A stretch of DNA of 64,000 nucleotides from assembly GCF_002370355.1 (NCBI RefSeq), contig NZ_AP017929.1:1674001-1738000 (forward strand). The letters run 5' to 3'. Below are positions 55,034 to 63,055 of the stretch, piece after piece. The notes beneath the pieces were generated by a model. The model was not told the origin of the DNA. It saw nothing but the letters and a program-made list of their open reading frames with translations, and did no database searches. Every line of letters begins with the position of its first letter. The stretch's first letter is position 1. The stretch comes from Latilactobacillus sakei subsp. sakei DSM 20017 = JCM 1157 (GTDB lineage: Bacteria > Bacillota > Bacilli > Lactobacillales > Lactobacillaceae). The position numbers and the translations under genes are program-made.

Positions 55034-56046
55034 TATGATTTTGGATCAAATGCGTCTCTTAGGCCATCTGCTAGTAAGTTGACGGCAATCATGATGACAC
55101 ATAAGACTGCTGCTGGGTACCACATTTGATAGGGTAAGAACCGGAAGGCTTTTTGCCCATCAGATAATAAAGTCCCTAGCGATGCATTAGGTGCGGGAAT
55201 CCCAATCCCAATAAAACTTAAGAATGCTTCGAAGAAGATCGCACTCGGAATGGTAAACATCGTTTGAATAATAATCGTTGACGATAAGTTAGGTACTAAA
55301 TGTTTCATCGCAATCTTGAACGGTGTCTCCCCTAACGTTCTAGCAGCGAGCACAAATTCTTGCTCCTTTAGTTGGAAGGTCTGCGCCCGAATCAGTCGGG
55401 CCATCGTAATCCAGCCAGTAAAACCGATCGCAATGACGATTGATAAAAGTCCTGGTCGTAGAATTAACATCATCAGCACCACAACAATTAAGTTGGGAAT
55501 TGAAGAGATAATTTCAATAAACCGTTGCATGAACGTATCAATCCGACCGCCCCGCCAACCGGAGATAATCCCGTATGGAATCCCAATCAACAAATCAACG
55601 AGCGTCGCTAGGACCCCAATCAATAGTGATAAACGTGTCCCATAAAGAATTCGTGAGAATAAATCCCGGCCGAGGTAATCAGTCCCTAAAATGAAATACT
55701 TGCCTTTAGGCACACCCGCTTGTTGATATTTATCAACTTTAACACCGGAAACGTCCATCTCACCTTTAAATCCTGGGATTTGACCGTCACCAATTTTAGG
55801 TGGGAGGTTGGCATACGCTACGTTTTGCGTATTGGGATTGTGCGGTGCAATCACGGGCGCCAATGCAGCCGCGATGATGATGATCAACAATACGAATAGT
55901 GAGACCACCGCCACCTTATTTTGCTTCAAGCGCCGAATTGCGTCTTGCATAAACGTTAATGAGGGTGCACTAATTTTTTCTTGTTCTTCATGTGTATCTT
56001 TATTAAGTGGTTTAAAAGATCCAGCTGTTAGCTTCGCATCTGCCAT
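55033..56046 (-). CDS. oppC: Oligopeptide ABC transporter permease OppC
   Basis: A 337-aa permease with a long cytoplasmic N-terminus, a first helix at about 43-65 (VAVVSLFVLLIIIIAAALAP), an extracellular loop and five more helices. The EAA loop reads EFVLAARTLGETPFKIAMKHLVPN (two halves around residue 235). Its stop abuts oppD-side repeat unit 3. The start is adjacent to the oppB stop. Confidence 0.94.
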   Translation of the reverse strand: MADAKLTAGSFKPLNKDTHEEQEKISAPSLTFMQDAIRRLKQNKVAVVSLFVLLIIIIAAALAPVIAPHNPNTQNVAYANLPPKIGDGQIPGFKGEMDVSGVKVDKYQQAGVPKGKYFILGTDYLGRDLFSRILYGTRLSLLIGVLATLVDLLIGIPYGIISGWRGGRIDTFMQRFIEIISSIPNLIVVVLMMLILRPGLLSIVIAIGFTGWITMARLIRAQTFQLKEQEFVLAARTLGETPFKIAMKHLVPNLSSTIIIQTMFTIPSAIFFEAFLSFIGIGIPAPNASLGTLLSDGQKAFRFLPYQMWYPAAVLCVIMIAVNLLADGLRDAFDPKS

Positions 56047-56982
56047 TTAACGTGCCCCCTGACCGTCGCTTAATCGAATACGAGGATCGATAATCCCATA
56101 TAGAATATCAACGACTAAAATAATAACGGTTAATAAGAATGAGTAGAAAATCGTCAAGCCCATGATAGTTGGATAATCATTGGTCATGATTGATTTAACA
56201 AATTGTTCCCCAATACCGGGAATCGAGAAGATATTTTCAACAACCAATGAACCAGTCATTAAGTTGACCGCCATTGGGCCAATGATTGTCACAACCGGAA
56301 TCATCGAATTACGAAGTGCATGTTTAGCAACAGTTTGCCACTTAGAGTTCCCCTTGGCCTTAGCCAATTCGATGTAATCACTACTTAAGACATCGACCAT
56401 TTCAGTCCGCATGAACCGGGCCGTATTGGCTAATGGCGCTACTGCTAGCGCTAACGACGGTAGGATACTAGATGACCAACCATCCCATAAAGCGATTGGG
56501 AACATTTGTAATTTGAAAGCTAAGAAGAATTGGAGTAAAACAGCTAAGACGAAGTTGGGAATTGAAATCCCTAAGATTGAAAAGAACGTCGCCACGCCAT
56601 CCACCCAAGTATTCTTGCGAATTGCCGCAACTGCCCCTAATAAAACCCCTAAAACGGACCCTAAAAGCATGGCTTGGGCCCCGATTTGAAGTGAGGGTCC
56701 TAAACGCGTCATGATGAGGTTGGCAACCGGTTGATTATTAAATTGGAAGGACGTTCCAAAATCACCGTGCAACAAACCACCCAGGTAAATAATATATTGT
56801 TGGAACAACGGCTTATTCAAACCGTATTGTTCGTTCATAATTCTTAATTGATCAGCGCTCATCTTTTGTTGATTCGTATATGGCGTCCCAGGCATCAGTT
56901 TCATCATGAAGAACGTCACAGAAGCGACAATGAATAGCGTTAATACTAGGTAAAAAATCCGTTTAATCAAATATTTACTCAT
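56047..56982 (-). CDS. oppB: Oligopeptide ABC transporter permease OppB
   Basis: A 311-aa permease with six helices, starting MSKYLIKRIFYLVLTLFIVA. KLMPGTPYTNQ follows the first helix, and the EAA loop is DYIELAKAKGNSKWQTVAKH (about 203-222). The start at 56982 follows GGAGCG; the frame extends ten codons upstream without a better site. It lies between oppA and oppC. Confidence 0.94.
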   Translation of the reverse strand: MSKYLIKRIFYLVLTLFIVASVTFFMMKLMPGTPYTNQQKMSADQLRIMNEQYGLNKPLFQQYIIYLGGLLHGDFGTSFQFNNQPVANLIMTRLGPSLQIGAQAMLLGSVLGVLLGAVAAIRKNTWVDGVATFFSILGISIPNFVLAVLLQFFLAFKLQMFPIALWDGWSSSILPSLALAVAPLANTARFMRTEMVDVLSSDYIELAKAKGNSKWQTVAKHALRNSMIPVVTIIGPMAVNLMTGSLVVENIFSIPGIGEQFVKSIMTNDYPTIMGLTIFYSFLLTVIILVVDILYGIIDPRIRLSDGQGAR

Positions 56983-57051
56983 AAGTTCGCTCCTAACAAA
57001 AACGGGCTTCATTGTTTTTCAACGCCGAAACCCATCTTTTATAAAGTCAGT

Positions 57052-58698
57052 TTATTTTTTTAAATAAAGTGAGACATTATTGTAATTTCCAGAAGGGCCG
57101 TAATCTAACCCTTTGACGCTTGAGTTAGTGAGGTACGCACGTCCTGATTGATACAATGGAATGACACCAGATTCTTTATTCATAATATCTTGGGCTTTGA
57201 TGAGATTTTGCCATCTTGCTTTGTCGTTATTGGCATTTTCTGTTTTGCTTGCTTTGATTTGAGCATCAAATTCAGGATTACTCCACTTACCGTTATTGTT
57301 GTCGCCACCCGTCACGAATAAGTCTAAGAATGTAATTGGATCTGGGAAATCAGCATTCCAAGCACTGACAACCATATCGAAATCACCGTTATCCGAACGT
57401 GTTAAACGTGTCTTAAATGGTACGTTGGCAAGTGTTACCTTCAAACCAGGTAAGTTCTTTTCAAGCGTATCTTGGAGATATTCTGCTTGTTTCTTAGCAG
57501 TATCCGTATCATCACCTAATAATGTATAGTTAAACGTCTTACCCGTTTGACCGGTTTCAGCTAACCCTTCCTTCCAAAGCTTCGTTGCTTCTTTAGGATT
57601 ATAGGTTGTATTTTTCTTGCCCTCGGCATTTAACTCACTTGTGAAATCTTTTTTAGTCGTGGGATCGAAACTCATGCCTTTTGGCGTTAATGAAGCTACT
57701 GGTGCAGAACCGTCGCCTAACACTTGGTTAACCAACTCTTTACGGTTAATCGTCATTGAGATTGCCTGTCTGATCTTGGCATTCTTGAAGATTGGGTTCT
57801 TAGCTTGGTTAACTTGCATATAGAATGTAGCAGCTTGTTGTTGGGTTGAATAATGAGAATCATTCTTCATTTGTTTAGCAGTATCGCCACTGATATTTGT
57901 GCGATCAAGCTTATTACTTTGGAATAAGTTCAAAGCAGTTGATGGGTCCTTAACTACTTGGTATTTCAAAGTTTTCACTTTAACAGCCTTAGCATTCCAG
58001 TAGTTAGTATTTTTAACTTCTTTCCAAGCACTATCTGGGCCGTTCCAACCAGATAACTTGTAAGGGCCGTTGAAGACTAATGTCTTAGCATTTGTCCCGT
58101 AGCTCTTACCCGCTTTCTTAACAGCATCTGGATAAACTGGGAAGAATGTTGAACTGGTCATTAATTGACTGAAGTATGGAATTGGTTTTTCTAAAGTAAC
58201 TTGTAATGTGTGTTTATCTTTGGCAACTACCCCTAATGAACTAACGGGTTGTTTACCTGAAGTGATGGCTACTGCATTTTCAATACCTTCATAAATGTAA
58301 GCATATTGTGAGCCAACTTTTGGATCGACAACTCGGCGCCATGCATAGACGAAATCTTCCGCTGTAACAGCCTTGCCGTTACTCCATTTTGCATCTTTGC
58401 GTAATGGGAAAGTATATGTTAACCCATTATTAGTTGGTTTAACCACTTTCGTCGCAATCGCTGGTTTAATGGTCTTGCCTTCATAACGGTAAAGACCTTC
58501 CATCGTGTCCGTTAACGCCTGCGCCCCAATCACGTCGGTGTTCAATGCAGGATCCATCGTTGAAATCACATCGGTTGTTGAAAAACTAACCGTATCTGTT
58601 GAACCTGCATTCTTGCTACCTGAGGAACCACACGCTGCCAATAATAATGTTATCGCCACCGTCGTTACACCTAATACTAAACCCTTTTCTCGTCTCAT
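57052..58698 (-). CDS. oppA: Oligopeptide-binding lipoprotein OppA
   Basis: Extracellular solute receptor. The 548-aa protein has a lipoprotein signal peptide with lipobox LLAAC (lipidated Cys23). The SBP family 5 fold follows, with DPALNTDVIGAQALTDTMEG, ITVAEDFVYAWRR-type sequence (TAEDFVYAWRRV) and the YNPKEATKLW region. GGGAGTG precedes the start. As first gene of oppABCDF it is probably most highly expressed. Confidence 0.95.
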   Translation of the reverse strand: MRREKGLVLGVTTVAITLLLAACGSSGSKNAGSTDTVSFSTTDVISTMDPALNTDVIGAQALTDTMEGLYRYEGKTIKPAIATKVVKPTNNGLTYTFPLRKDAKWSNGKAVTAEDFVYAWRRVVDPKVGSQYAYIYEGIENAVAITSGKQPVSSLGVVAKDKHTLQVTLEKPIPYFSQLMTSSTFFPVYPDAVKKAGKSYGTNAKTLVFNGPYKLSGWNGPDSAWKEVKNTNYWNAKAVKVKTLKYQVVKDPSTALNLFQSNKLDRTNISGDTAKQMKNDSHYSTQQQAATFYMQVNQAKNPIFKNAKIRQAISMTINRKELVNQVLGDGSAPVASLTPKGMSFDPTTKKDFTSELNAEGKKNTTYNPKEATKLWKEGLAETGQTGKTFNYTLLGDDTDTAKKQAEYLQDTLEKNLPGLKVTLANVPFKTRLTRSDNGDFDMVVSAWNADFPDPITFLDLFVTGGDNNNGKWSNPEFDAQIKASKTENANNDKARWQNLIKAQDIMNKESGVIPLYQSGRAYLTNSSVKGLDYGPSGNYNNVSLYLKK

Positions 58699-58727
58699 GT
58701 GGACACTCCCTTCAGTTGTTAAAAATA

Positions 58728-58756
58728 ATCATACCTGATTGAAAATGAAAAGTAAA
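58728..58756 (-). promoter_or_regulatory. opp operon promoter
   Basis: On the minus strand TTTACT (58751-58756), a 17-base spacer and TATGAT (58728-58733). Upstream lies AT-rich DNA with inverted repeats. Confidence 0.7.
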
Positions 58757-58834
58757 TAATAAAGATTAAAATATTCTAATTTAATTTAGTTGAATTACCA
58801 ACGTTCGTAATTAGAAAATTAGAATCTCTCATAA

Positions 58835-58869
58835 ATAATAACGATTATTATGTGAAAATGCTCATTTTC
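58835..58869. promoter_or_regulatory. Inverted repeats upstream of the opp promoter
   Basis: ATAATA-N5-TATTAT (about 58837-58853) is directly followed by GAAAATG-N2-CATTTTC (58854-58869). They could be operator sites for a nitrogen or peptide-responsive regulator. No regulator can be named from sequence. Confidence 0.4.
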
Positions 58870-58959
58870 AATTATCTATTCTTAACCCTGAAAGGATTGA
58901 CAAGCTTAATCATAGCGCTATTTTGTAACTTCGAAAAGTTTTCTGTCTTGTTTGGGGAC

Positions 58960-59008
58960 AAAAAAATAGGAAGGGTAGCCAAAAGTGACTTTTAGCTCCC
59001 CCTCCTAT
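58960..59008 (-). terminator. Large near-palindromic terminator upstream of opp
   Basis: On the minus strand ATAGGAGGGGGAGCTAAAAGT pairs with ACTTTTGGCTACCCTTCCTAT in blocks (ATAGGA, GGG, AGC, AAAAGT) separated by single mismatches, followed by seven T. It insulates opp from acpP transcription. It directly adjoins the solo structured repeat. Confidence 0.8.
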
Positions 59009-59014
59009 ACTAAA

Positions 59015-59126
59015 CGTGGGCTATTAGTCATATCCTTGTGGTTAACGTCGCATGTCAAACGATTGCTGCGCAATCATTCACCACTCTTTGTTAATCCGCA
59101 GGATATACCCAACTGATAGCACACTC
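59015..59126 (+). repeat. 113-bp structured repeat, solo copy
   Basis: Starts CGTGGGCTATTAG; the 3' arm CTGATAGCACAC pairs with it (one T-G pair). The second helix GGTTAAC pairs with GTTAATCC (bulged T) and the tip GATTGC with GCAATC. It lies between two terminators in the acpP-oppA gap. Confidence 0.82.
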
Positions 59127-59128
59127 TC

Positions 59129-59159
59129 AAAAAAAATAGACCGTGAATTATCACGGTCC
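59129..59159 (-). terminator. Terminator after acpP
   Basis: On the minus strand GGACCGTGA pairs with TCACGGTC around TAAT, followed by eight T. It is 12 bases beyond the acpP stop. Confidence 0.88.
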
Positions 59160-59170
59160 AATTGACTACT

Positions 59171-59386
59171 TTATTTGGTCTTCGCTTTAATGTATGCAAC
59201 GGCATCTGCCACTGTTGCGATTTTTTCAGCTTCTTCATCTGGAATCTCGGCACCAAACGTGTCTTCCAATTCTAAGACGAACTCAACAATATCAATTGAA
59301 TCAGCATCAAGATCTGCTTTAAAGTTCAATTCAAATCGGTCAGCAATAATTGCTGCAATCTTATCAAAGATTTCTTGTTCACTCAT
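59171..59386 (-). CDS. acpP: Acyl carrier protein
   Basis: Carries acyl groups on a phosphopantetheine serine. The 71-aa acidic protein has the attachment motif [16 protein letters not shown] (Ser about 30) and [19 protein letters not shown]. The start at 59386 follows GGAGG; the frame upstream is not used. It is six to nine residues shorter than usual ACPs, with the loop before the DSI motif shortened. It lies directly downstream of plsX. Confidence 0.92.
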   Translation of the reverse strand: MSEQEIFDKIAAIIADRFELNFKADLDADSIDIVEFVLELEDTFGAEIPDEEAEKIATVADAVAYIKAKTK

Positions 59387-59532
59387 GTTAAAAACCTCCA
59401 AATTGAAACACTTTCGCACCTAATTATTTTGGGTATCCAGTGATTATACATAACTTCCACGTTTCTTTCAAGCAATCGATTTTATGCCTGCGAAAGTCAT
59501 TGTAACGCCTTTGAAAGACATTGTCTAGCTAT

Positions 59533-60546
59533 TTAATTAGAATTCTTTTGCGCAGCTTGGTCACTGAAATAATCGATGACTTTTTGAACCGTTTGATTAG
59601 CTAACATCGCATGAATTTGTTTAACCGTATAGTAGACTGTACGTGCATCGGCAGCCCCGTGCGCCTTGATAACGGGTGCTTTCAAGCCAAGTAAAACAGC
59701 CCCGCCATAAATGGACGTATCAAATTTTTCTCTGATACCCCCGACACTCCCTTTTAATAATAGGCCACCAATTTTTTCTTTGACCCCAGCATCCATAATC
59801 GCGTGTTTCACTTGTGACATGACGATTGTGGCAGTGCCTTCGATTGCTTTTAACGTTGCATTGCCAGTAAAGCCATCCGTCACAACAACATCAGCAACAC
59901 CTTTTAATAAATCGTTAGCTTCAACGTTCCCGACAAAATTCAAATCTGGATCATCCGCTAAGAGTTGGTACGTTGCCTTATGCAATTCGTCACCCTTAGT
60001 CGCTTCTGTCCCGTTATTCAACAATGCGATTCGCGGATTTTCGATGCCCCGGACGTCTTTAGCATAGAAATTACCCATTAAACCGTATTGATGCAAGTGT
60101 TCTGGCTTAGCTTCAGCATTGGCACCAACGTCTAACATATTGAAACCTTGATCAGAATTAATCGATGGTAAAGTGGGCATTAAGCCTGGACGATCAATTC
60201 CTTTTACCCGGCCGATAATAAATAACCCGGCTGCTAATAAGGCCCCTGTGTTCCCTAATGAGAAGAGTGCATCTGCTTGGCCATCCTTAACCGCTTGGGC
60301 GGCTAAAACCATTGAGGCCTGCTTCTTACGGCGAATAGCGCGGACTGGTTCGTCATCACTCGCAATTTTTTCTGTGGTATGCACGATTGTTAAGCGCGTC
60401 ATATCATCGATTAAGGGTTCAATCTGTGCTTGATCGCCATATAGAATAAAATCTAGGTCCGTAAATTCTGAACGGGCTTGTAAAACCCCTTCGATTACTG
60501 ATTGAGGCGCGAAATCGCCGCCCATTGCATCAACTGCTACTTTCAT
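59533..60546 (-). CDS. plsX: Phosphate acyltransferase PlsX
   Basis: Makes acyl-phosphate from acyl-ACP for phospholipid synthesis. The 337-aa protein starts [20 protein letters not shown] and has [11 protein letters not shown] and [17 protein letters not shown], family signatures. It lies 19 bases after recG and upstream of acpP. Confidence 0.97.
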   Translation of the reverse strand: MKVAVDAMGGDFAPQSVIEGVLQARSEFTDLDFILYGDQAQIEPLIDDMTRLTIVHTTEKIASDDEPVRAIRRKKQASMVLAAQAVKDGQADALFSLGNTGALLAAGLFIIGRVKGIDRPGLMPTLPSINSDQGFNMLDVGANAEAKPEHLHQYGLMGNFYAKDVRGIENPRIALLNNGTEATKGDELHKATYQLLADDPDLNFVGNVEANDLLKGVADVVVTDGFTGNATLKAIEGTATIVMSQVKHAIMDAGVKEKIGGLLLKGSVGGIREKFDTSIYGGAVLLGLKAPVIKAHGAADARTVYYTVKQIHAMLANQTVQKVIDYFSDQAAQKNSN

Positions 60547-60565
60547 GCTACTTCCTCTTCTTTCA

Positions 60566-62617
60566 TTAATCTAATGTTTGATAGTTTTGTTTTTGTTGTG
60601 CGAGATACGCTTTTAAAGGCGCGTACGCCGGTTGGCTAAAAGTAGGATCAACCGTGAAGATTTTTTGTACTTCTTGCTGTGCGACCTGTAAACTGGCAAA
60701 ATCAGCGACTGGATCACCAACCTTGAAAACTGGTAATCCTGATTGGCGATCACCAAAGACCTCACCGGGACCTCGCAACTCTAAATCCTTTTGCGCGACG
60801 ACAAAGCCGTTGGTCGTTTCAGTCATAATCGTCATTCGATCAACACCTTGTTGGTTCTTAGGATCAGCAATCAATAGACAGTAGGCCTTTTTCTTGCCCC
60901 GACCAACCCGGCCACGCAATTGATGAAGTTGGGCTAAGCCAAACCGGTCAGCATCGAAAATCATCATCACGGTCGCATTAGGCACATCGACCCCGACTTC
61001 AACGACGGTCGTTGAAACCAGTAGTTGAATCTCGTTATTTGAAAAAGCCGTCATAATCCGGTTTTTCTCGTCATCCTTCAACTTACCGTGTAATAGCGCC
61101 ACATGGTACTGCGGCTCAAACCGATCCGCCAAAGTCGCGTAGATTTCTTCCGCATTTTTGAGATCCATTTGTTCCGACTCCGCAATTAACGGCGTAATCG
61201 CAAAAACTTGCGAGTTGTCAGCCAATTGTTTTTGAACAAACGAGAGCGCTTGTTCAACCTGGTTACTACGCACCCAACTGGTTTCAATTGGAATCCGACC
61301 TTTAGGTAACTCATCGATGGTCGAAACATCCATTTCGCCATAGGCGGTAATTGCCAAGGTCCGCGGAATCGGTGTCGCTGTCATTGCCAGCATATCAGGC
61401 TGCAAGCCTTTTTCACGTAGCACGCGCCGTTGATTGACCCCAAATCGATGTTGTTCATCGATGACGGCAAAGCCTAACTTGTGGTAAACCACGGCATCTT
61501 GAATAAGTGCGTGCGTTCCGACAATGATATTGATCCGACCGGATTCAATATCCGCCAACAACGTCCGGCGCTCCTTGGCGGTTGTCGAACCAGTTAGTAA
61601 CCCAACCGTCACATTCATTGGTGCATAAAGCTTTTGTAGGCTCTGATAATGTTGTTCCGCCAAAATTTCGGTGGGCACCATTAAGGCCGCTTGGAAACCG
61701 GCCGTCACCGCAGCAAACATCGCAATCGCCGCGACAATCGTCTTCCCAGACCCAACATCCCCTTGTAAAAGACGGTTCATATGTGCCGGTGCCTTAAGGT
61801 CTAAACAAATTTCGTTGACCACCCGCTTTTGAGCATCCGTTAAATCAAACGGTAATGTCTTAATAAATTCCTTGAGGGCTGCGTTTTGATAAGGCAGTGC
61901 TAAGCCATTTTCAACATGGCGGTCTGCTTGTTTAATCGCCTGCAATTGCAGTTGGTACAAGAAGAATTCATGAAAAATGGCGGTGCGTCGCGCCTGCTTG
62001 GCTTCTGGGTAGCTTTCCGGAAAATGCATTCCAGCAATCAGTTCCACTTCAGAAACTAACTTATACCGCTCGCGAATATCGGCCGGAATCAAATCCGGAA
62101 TGACATTGCGATAATTATCAAACGCTTCGCGAATCAATTTTACGAGTGTGCCTTGACGCACGTTTTTATTGGCTGAATAAATCGCCGCGAACGAAGGATT
62201 ATCAGCCGATTGAACCGCTAAAACCTTCATCCCGGTTAAACTATTCCGTCTAGCATCCCATTTACCATAAACAGCAATATCAACGCCTGCTTCAAATTTA
62301 TCCTTCAAGTAGGGTTGATTGAAAAAAGTCACCATAATGACATCATGATTAATCAATAACCGGACGTTTAGCCGTGTCTTACCCGGTCCCCAACGACTGA
62401 CGACTGGATCAGCGACAACGGTTCCTTTTAAGGTGACCTTTTCCTGATCGACCGCTTCTGAGAGATCCTTAACCTTTAAATCCTCGTAACGAAACGGAAA
62501 ATAATACAATAGATCACTGATTGTTGCGATTCCTAATTGATTGAGGGCTGTCAAACGCTTCGGGCCAACACCCGTTAAAACAGTCACAGAATCCGTTAAA
62601 CTTAACACTGACAGCAC
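60566..62617 (-). CDS. recG: ATP-dependent DNA helicase RecG
   Basis: Branch-migrating helicase for stalled forks. The 683-aa protein has the N-terminal wedge/OB domain ([15 protein letters not shown], about 17-31). SF2 motifs follow: [12 protein letters not shown] (about 284-294), [23 protein letters not shown] and [17 protein letters not shown]. Three structured repeats lie between it and fakA. Confidence 0.97.
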   Translation of the reverse strand: MLSVLSLTDSVTVLTGVGPKRLTALNQLGIATISDLLYYFPFRYEDLKVKDLSEAVDQEKVTLKGTVVADPVVSRWGPGKTRLNVRLLINHDVIMVTFFNQPYLKDKFEAGVDIAVYGKWDARRNSLTGMKVLAVQSADNPSFAAIYSANKNVRQGTLVKLIREAFDNYRNVIPDLIPADIRERYKLVSEVELIAGMHFPESYPEAKQARRTAIFHEFFLYQLQLQAIKQADRHVENGLALPYQNAALKEFIKTLPFDLTDAQKRVVNEICLDLKAPAHMNRLLQGDVGSGKTIVAAIAMFAAVTAGFQAALMVPTEILAEQHYQSLQKLYAPMNVTVGLLTGSTTAKERRTLLADIESGRINIIVGTHALIQDAVVYHKLGFAVIDEQHRFGVNQRRVLREKGLQPDMLAMTATPIPRTLAITAYGEMDVSTIDELPKGRIPIETSWVRSNQVEQALSFVQKQLADNSQVFAITPLIAESEQMDLKNAEEIYATLADRFEPQYHVALLHGKLKDDEKNRIMTAFSNNEIQLLVSTTVVEVGVDVPNATVMMIFDADRFGLAQLHQLRGRVGRGKKKAYCLLIADPKNQQGVDRMTIMTETTNGFVVAQKDLELRGPGEVFGDRQSGLPVFKVGDPVADFASLQVAQQEVQKIFTVDPTFSQPAYAPLKAYLAQQKQNYQTLD

Positions 62618-62639
62618 CTCCGTTTTTTGATGACTTAAA

Positions 62640-62752
62640 CGTGCTTTTCAAACCATCCTTCTGTGGCTAGCTATGTCCCGCAAACGAATGACTTCATCAC
62701 TCATTCACTGGACTAGGCTAGTCCTCGAATGATAACCGGTTTGAACGCACTT
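62640..62752 (+). repeat. 113-bp structured repeat, array 2 unit 1 (type c-like)
   Basis: Outer arms TCAAACC and GGTTTGA; second helix GGCTAGC with GCTAGTCC (bulged T); tip AATGA with TCATT. The 5' end CGTGC and 3' end GCACTT match the other copies. A nine-base CTTTTTTAA linker follows. Confidence 0.85.
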
Positions 62753-62761
62753 CTTTTTTAA

Positions 62762-62874
62762 CGTGCTTTTTGAAACTGACTCTTGCGCTTAACAACATTT
62801 GTCAAATCAGCGATTACATCGCCAATTCGCCAAATCAAGTTAATCCTCAGAGTCAAAACGTTTCAAACACACTT
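62762..62874 (+). repeat. 113-bp structured repeat, array 2 unit 2 (type a)
   Basis: Starts exactly 122 bp after the previous unit. Outer arms TTTGAAAC and GTTTCAAA; second helix CTTAAC with GTTAATCC; tip GCGAT with CGC. The identical CTTTTTTAA linker follows. It is most similar to array 1 unit 1. Confidence 0.85.
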
Positions 62875-62883
62875 CTTTTTTAA

Positions 62884-62996
62884 CGTGCTTTCATTAACAG
62901 CTTCCTGTGCTTTACTACGTATTGCAAATAATCGACTACGTCGCTTATTCACAACACTAAGTAAATGCTCAGAAGCTAATCGTTAATGACGCACTT
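62884..62996 (+). repeat. 113-bp structured repeat, array 2 unit 3 (type b)
   Basis: Starts exactly 122 bp after the previous unit. Outer arms CATTAAC and GTTAATG; second helix CTTTAC with GTAAATG. It is most similar to array 1 unit 2, from which it differs by a compensating pair change in the second helix. Confidence 0.85.
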
Positions 62997-63001
62997 CTAC
63001 T

Positions 63002-63046
63002 AAAAAACAGGAATCAGGTATTTTTAATAGCCCCATTCCTGTTTTA
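63002..63046 (-). terminator. Terminator after fakA
   Basis: On the minus strand AAAACAGGAAT pairs with ATTCCTGTTTTTT across a 20-base loop. It ends fakA just before the repeat array and recG. Confidence 0.8.
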
Positions 63047-63055
63047 TTTGATTAA

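Noticed and set aside
58894-58930. Plus-strand promoter TTGACA near 58894
   Set aside because: No good -10 at 16-18 bases and no plus-strand gene downstream; the nearest plus-strand frames are shadows.
59074-59256. Minus-strand 60-codon frame overlapping acpP and the solo repeat
   Set aside because: It overlaps acpP in another frame and crosses its terminator; no ribosome-binding site or family resemblance.
62783-62986. 67-codon plus-strand frame in the fakA-recG gap
   Set aside because: It lies wholly within the structured repeats and is not preserved in the equivalent units of the other array.
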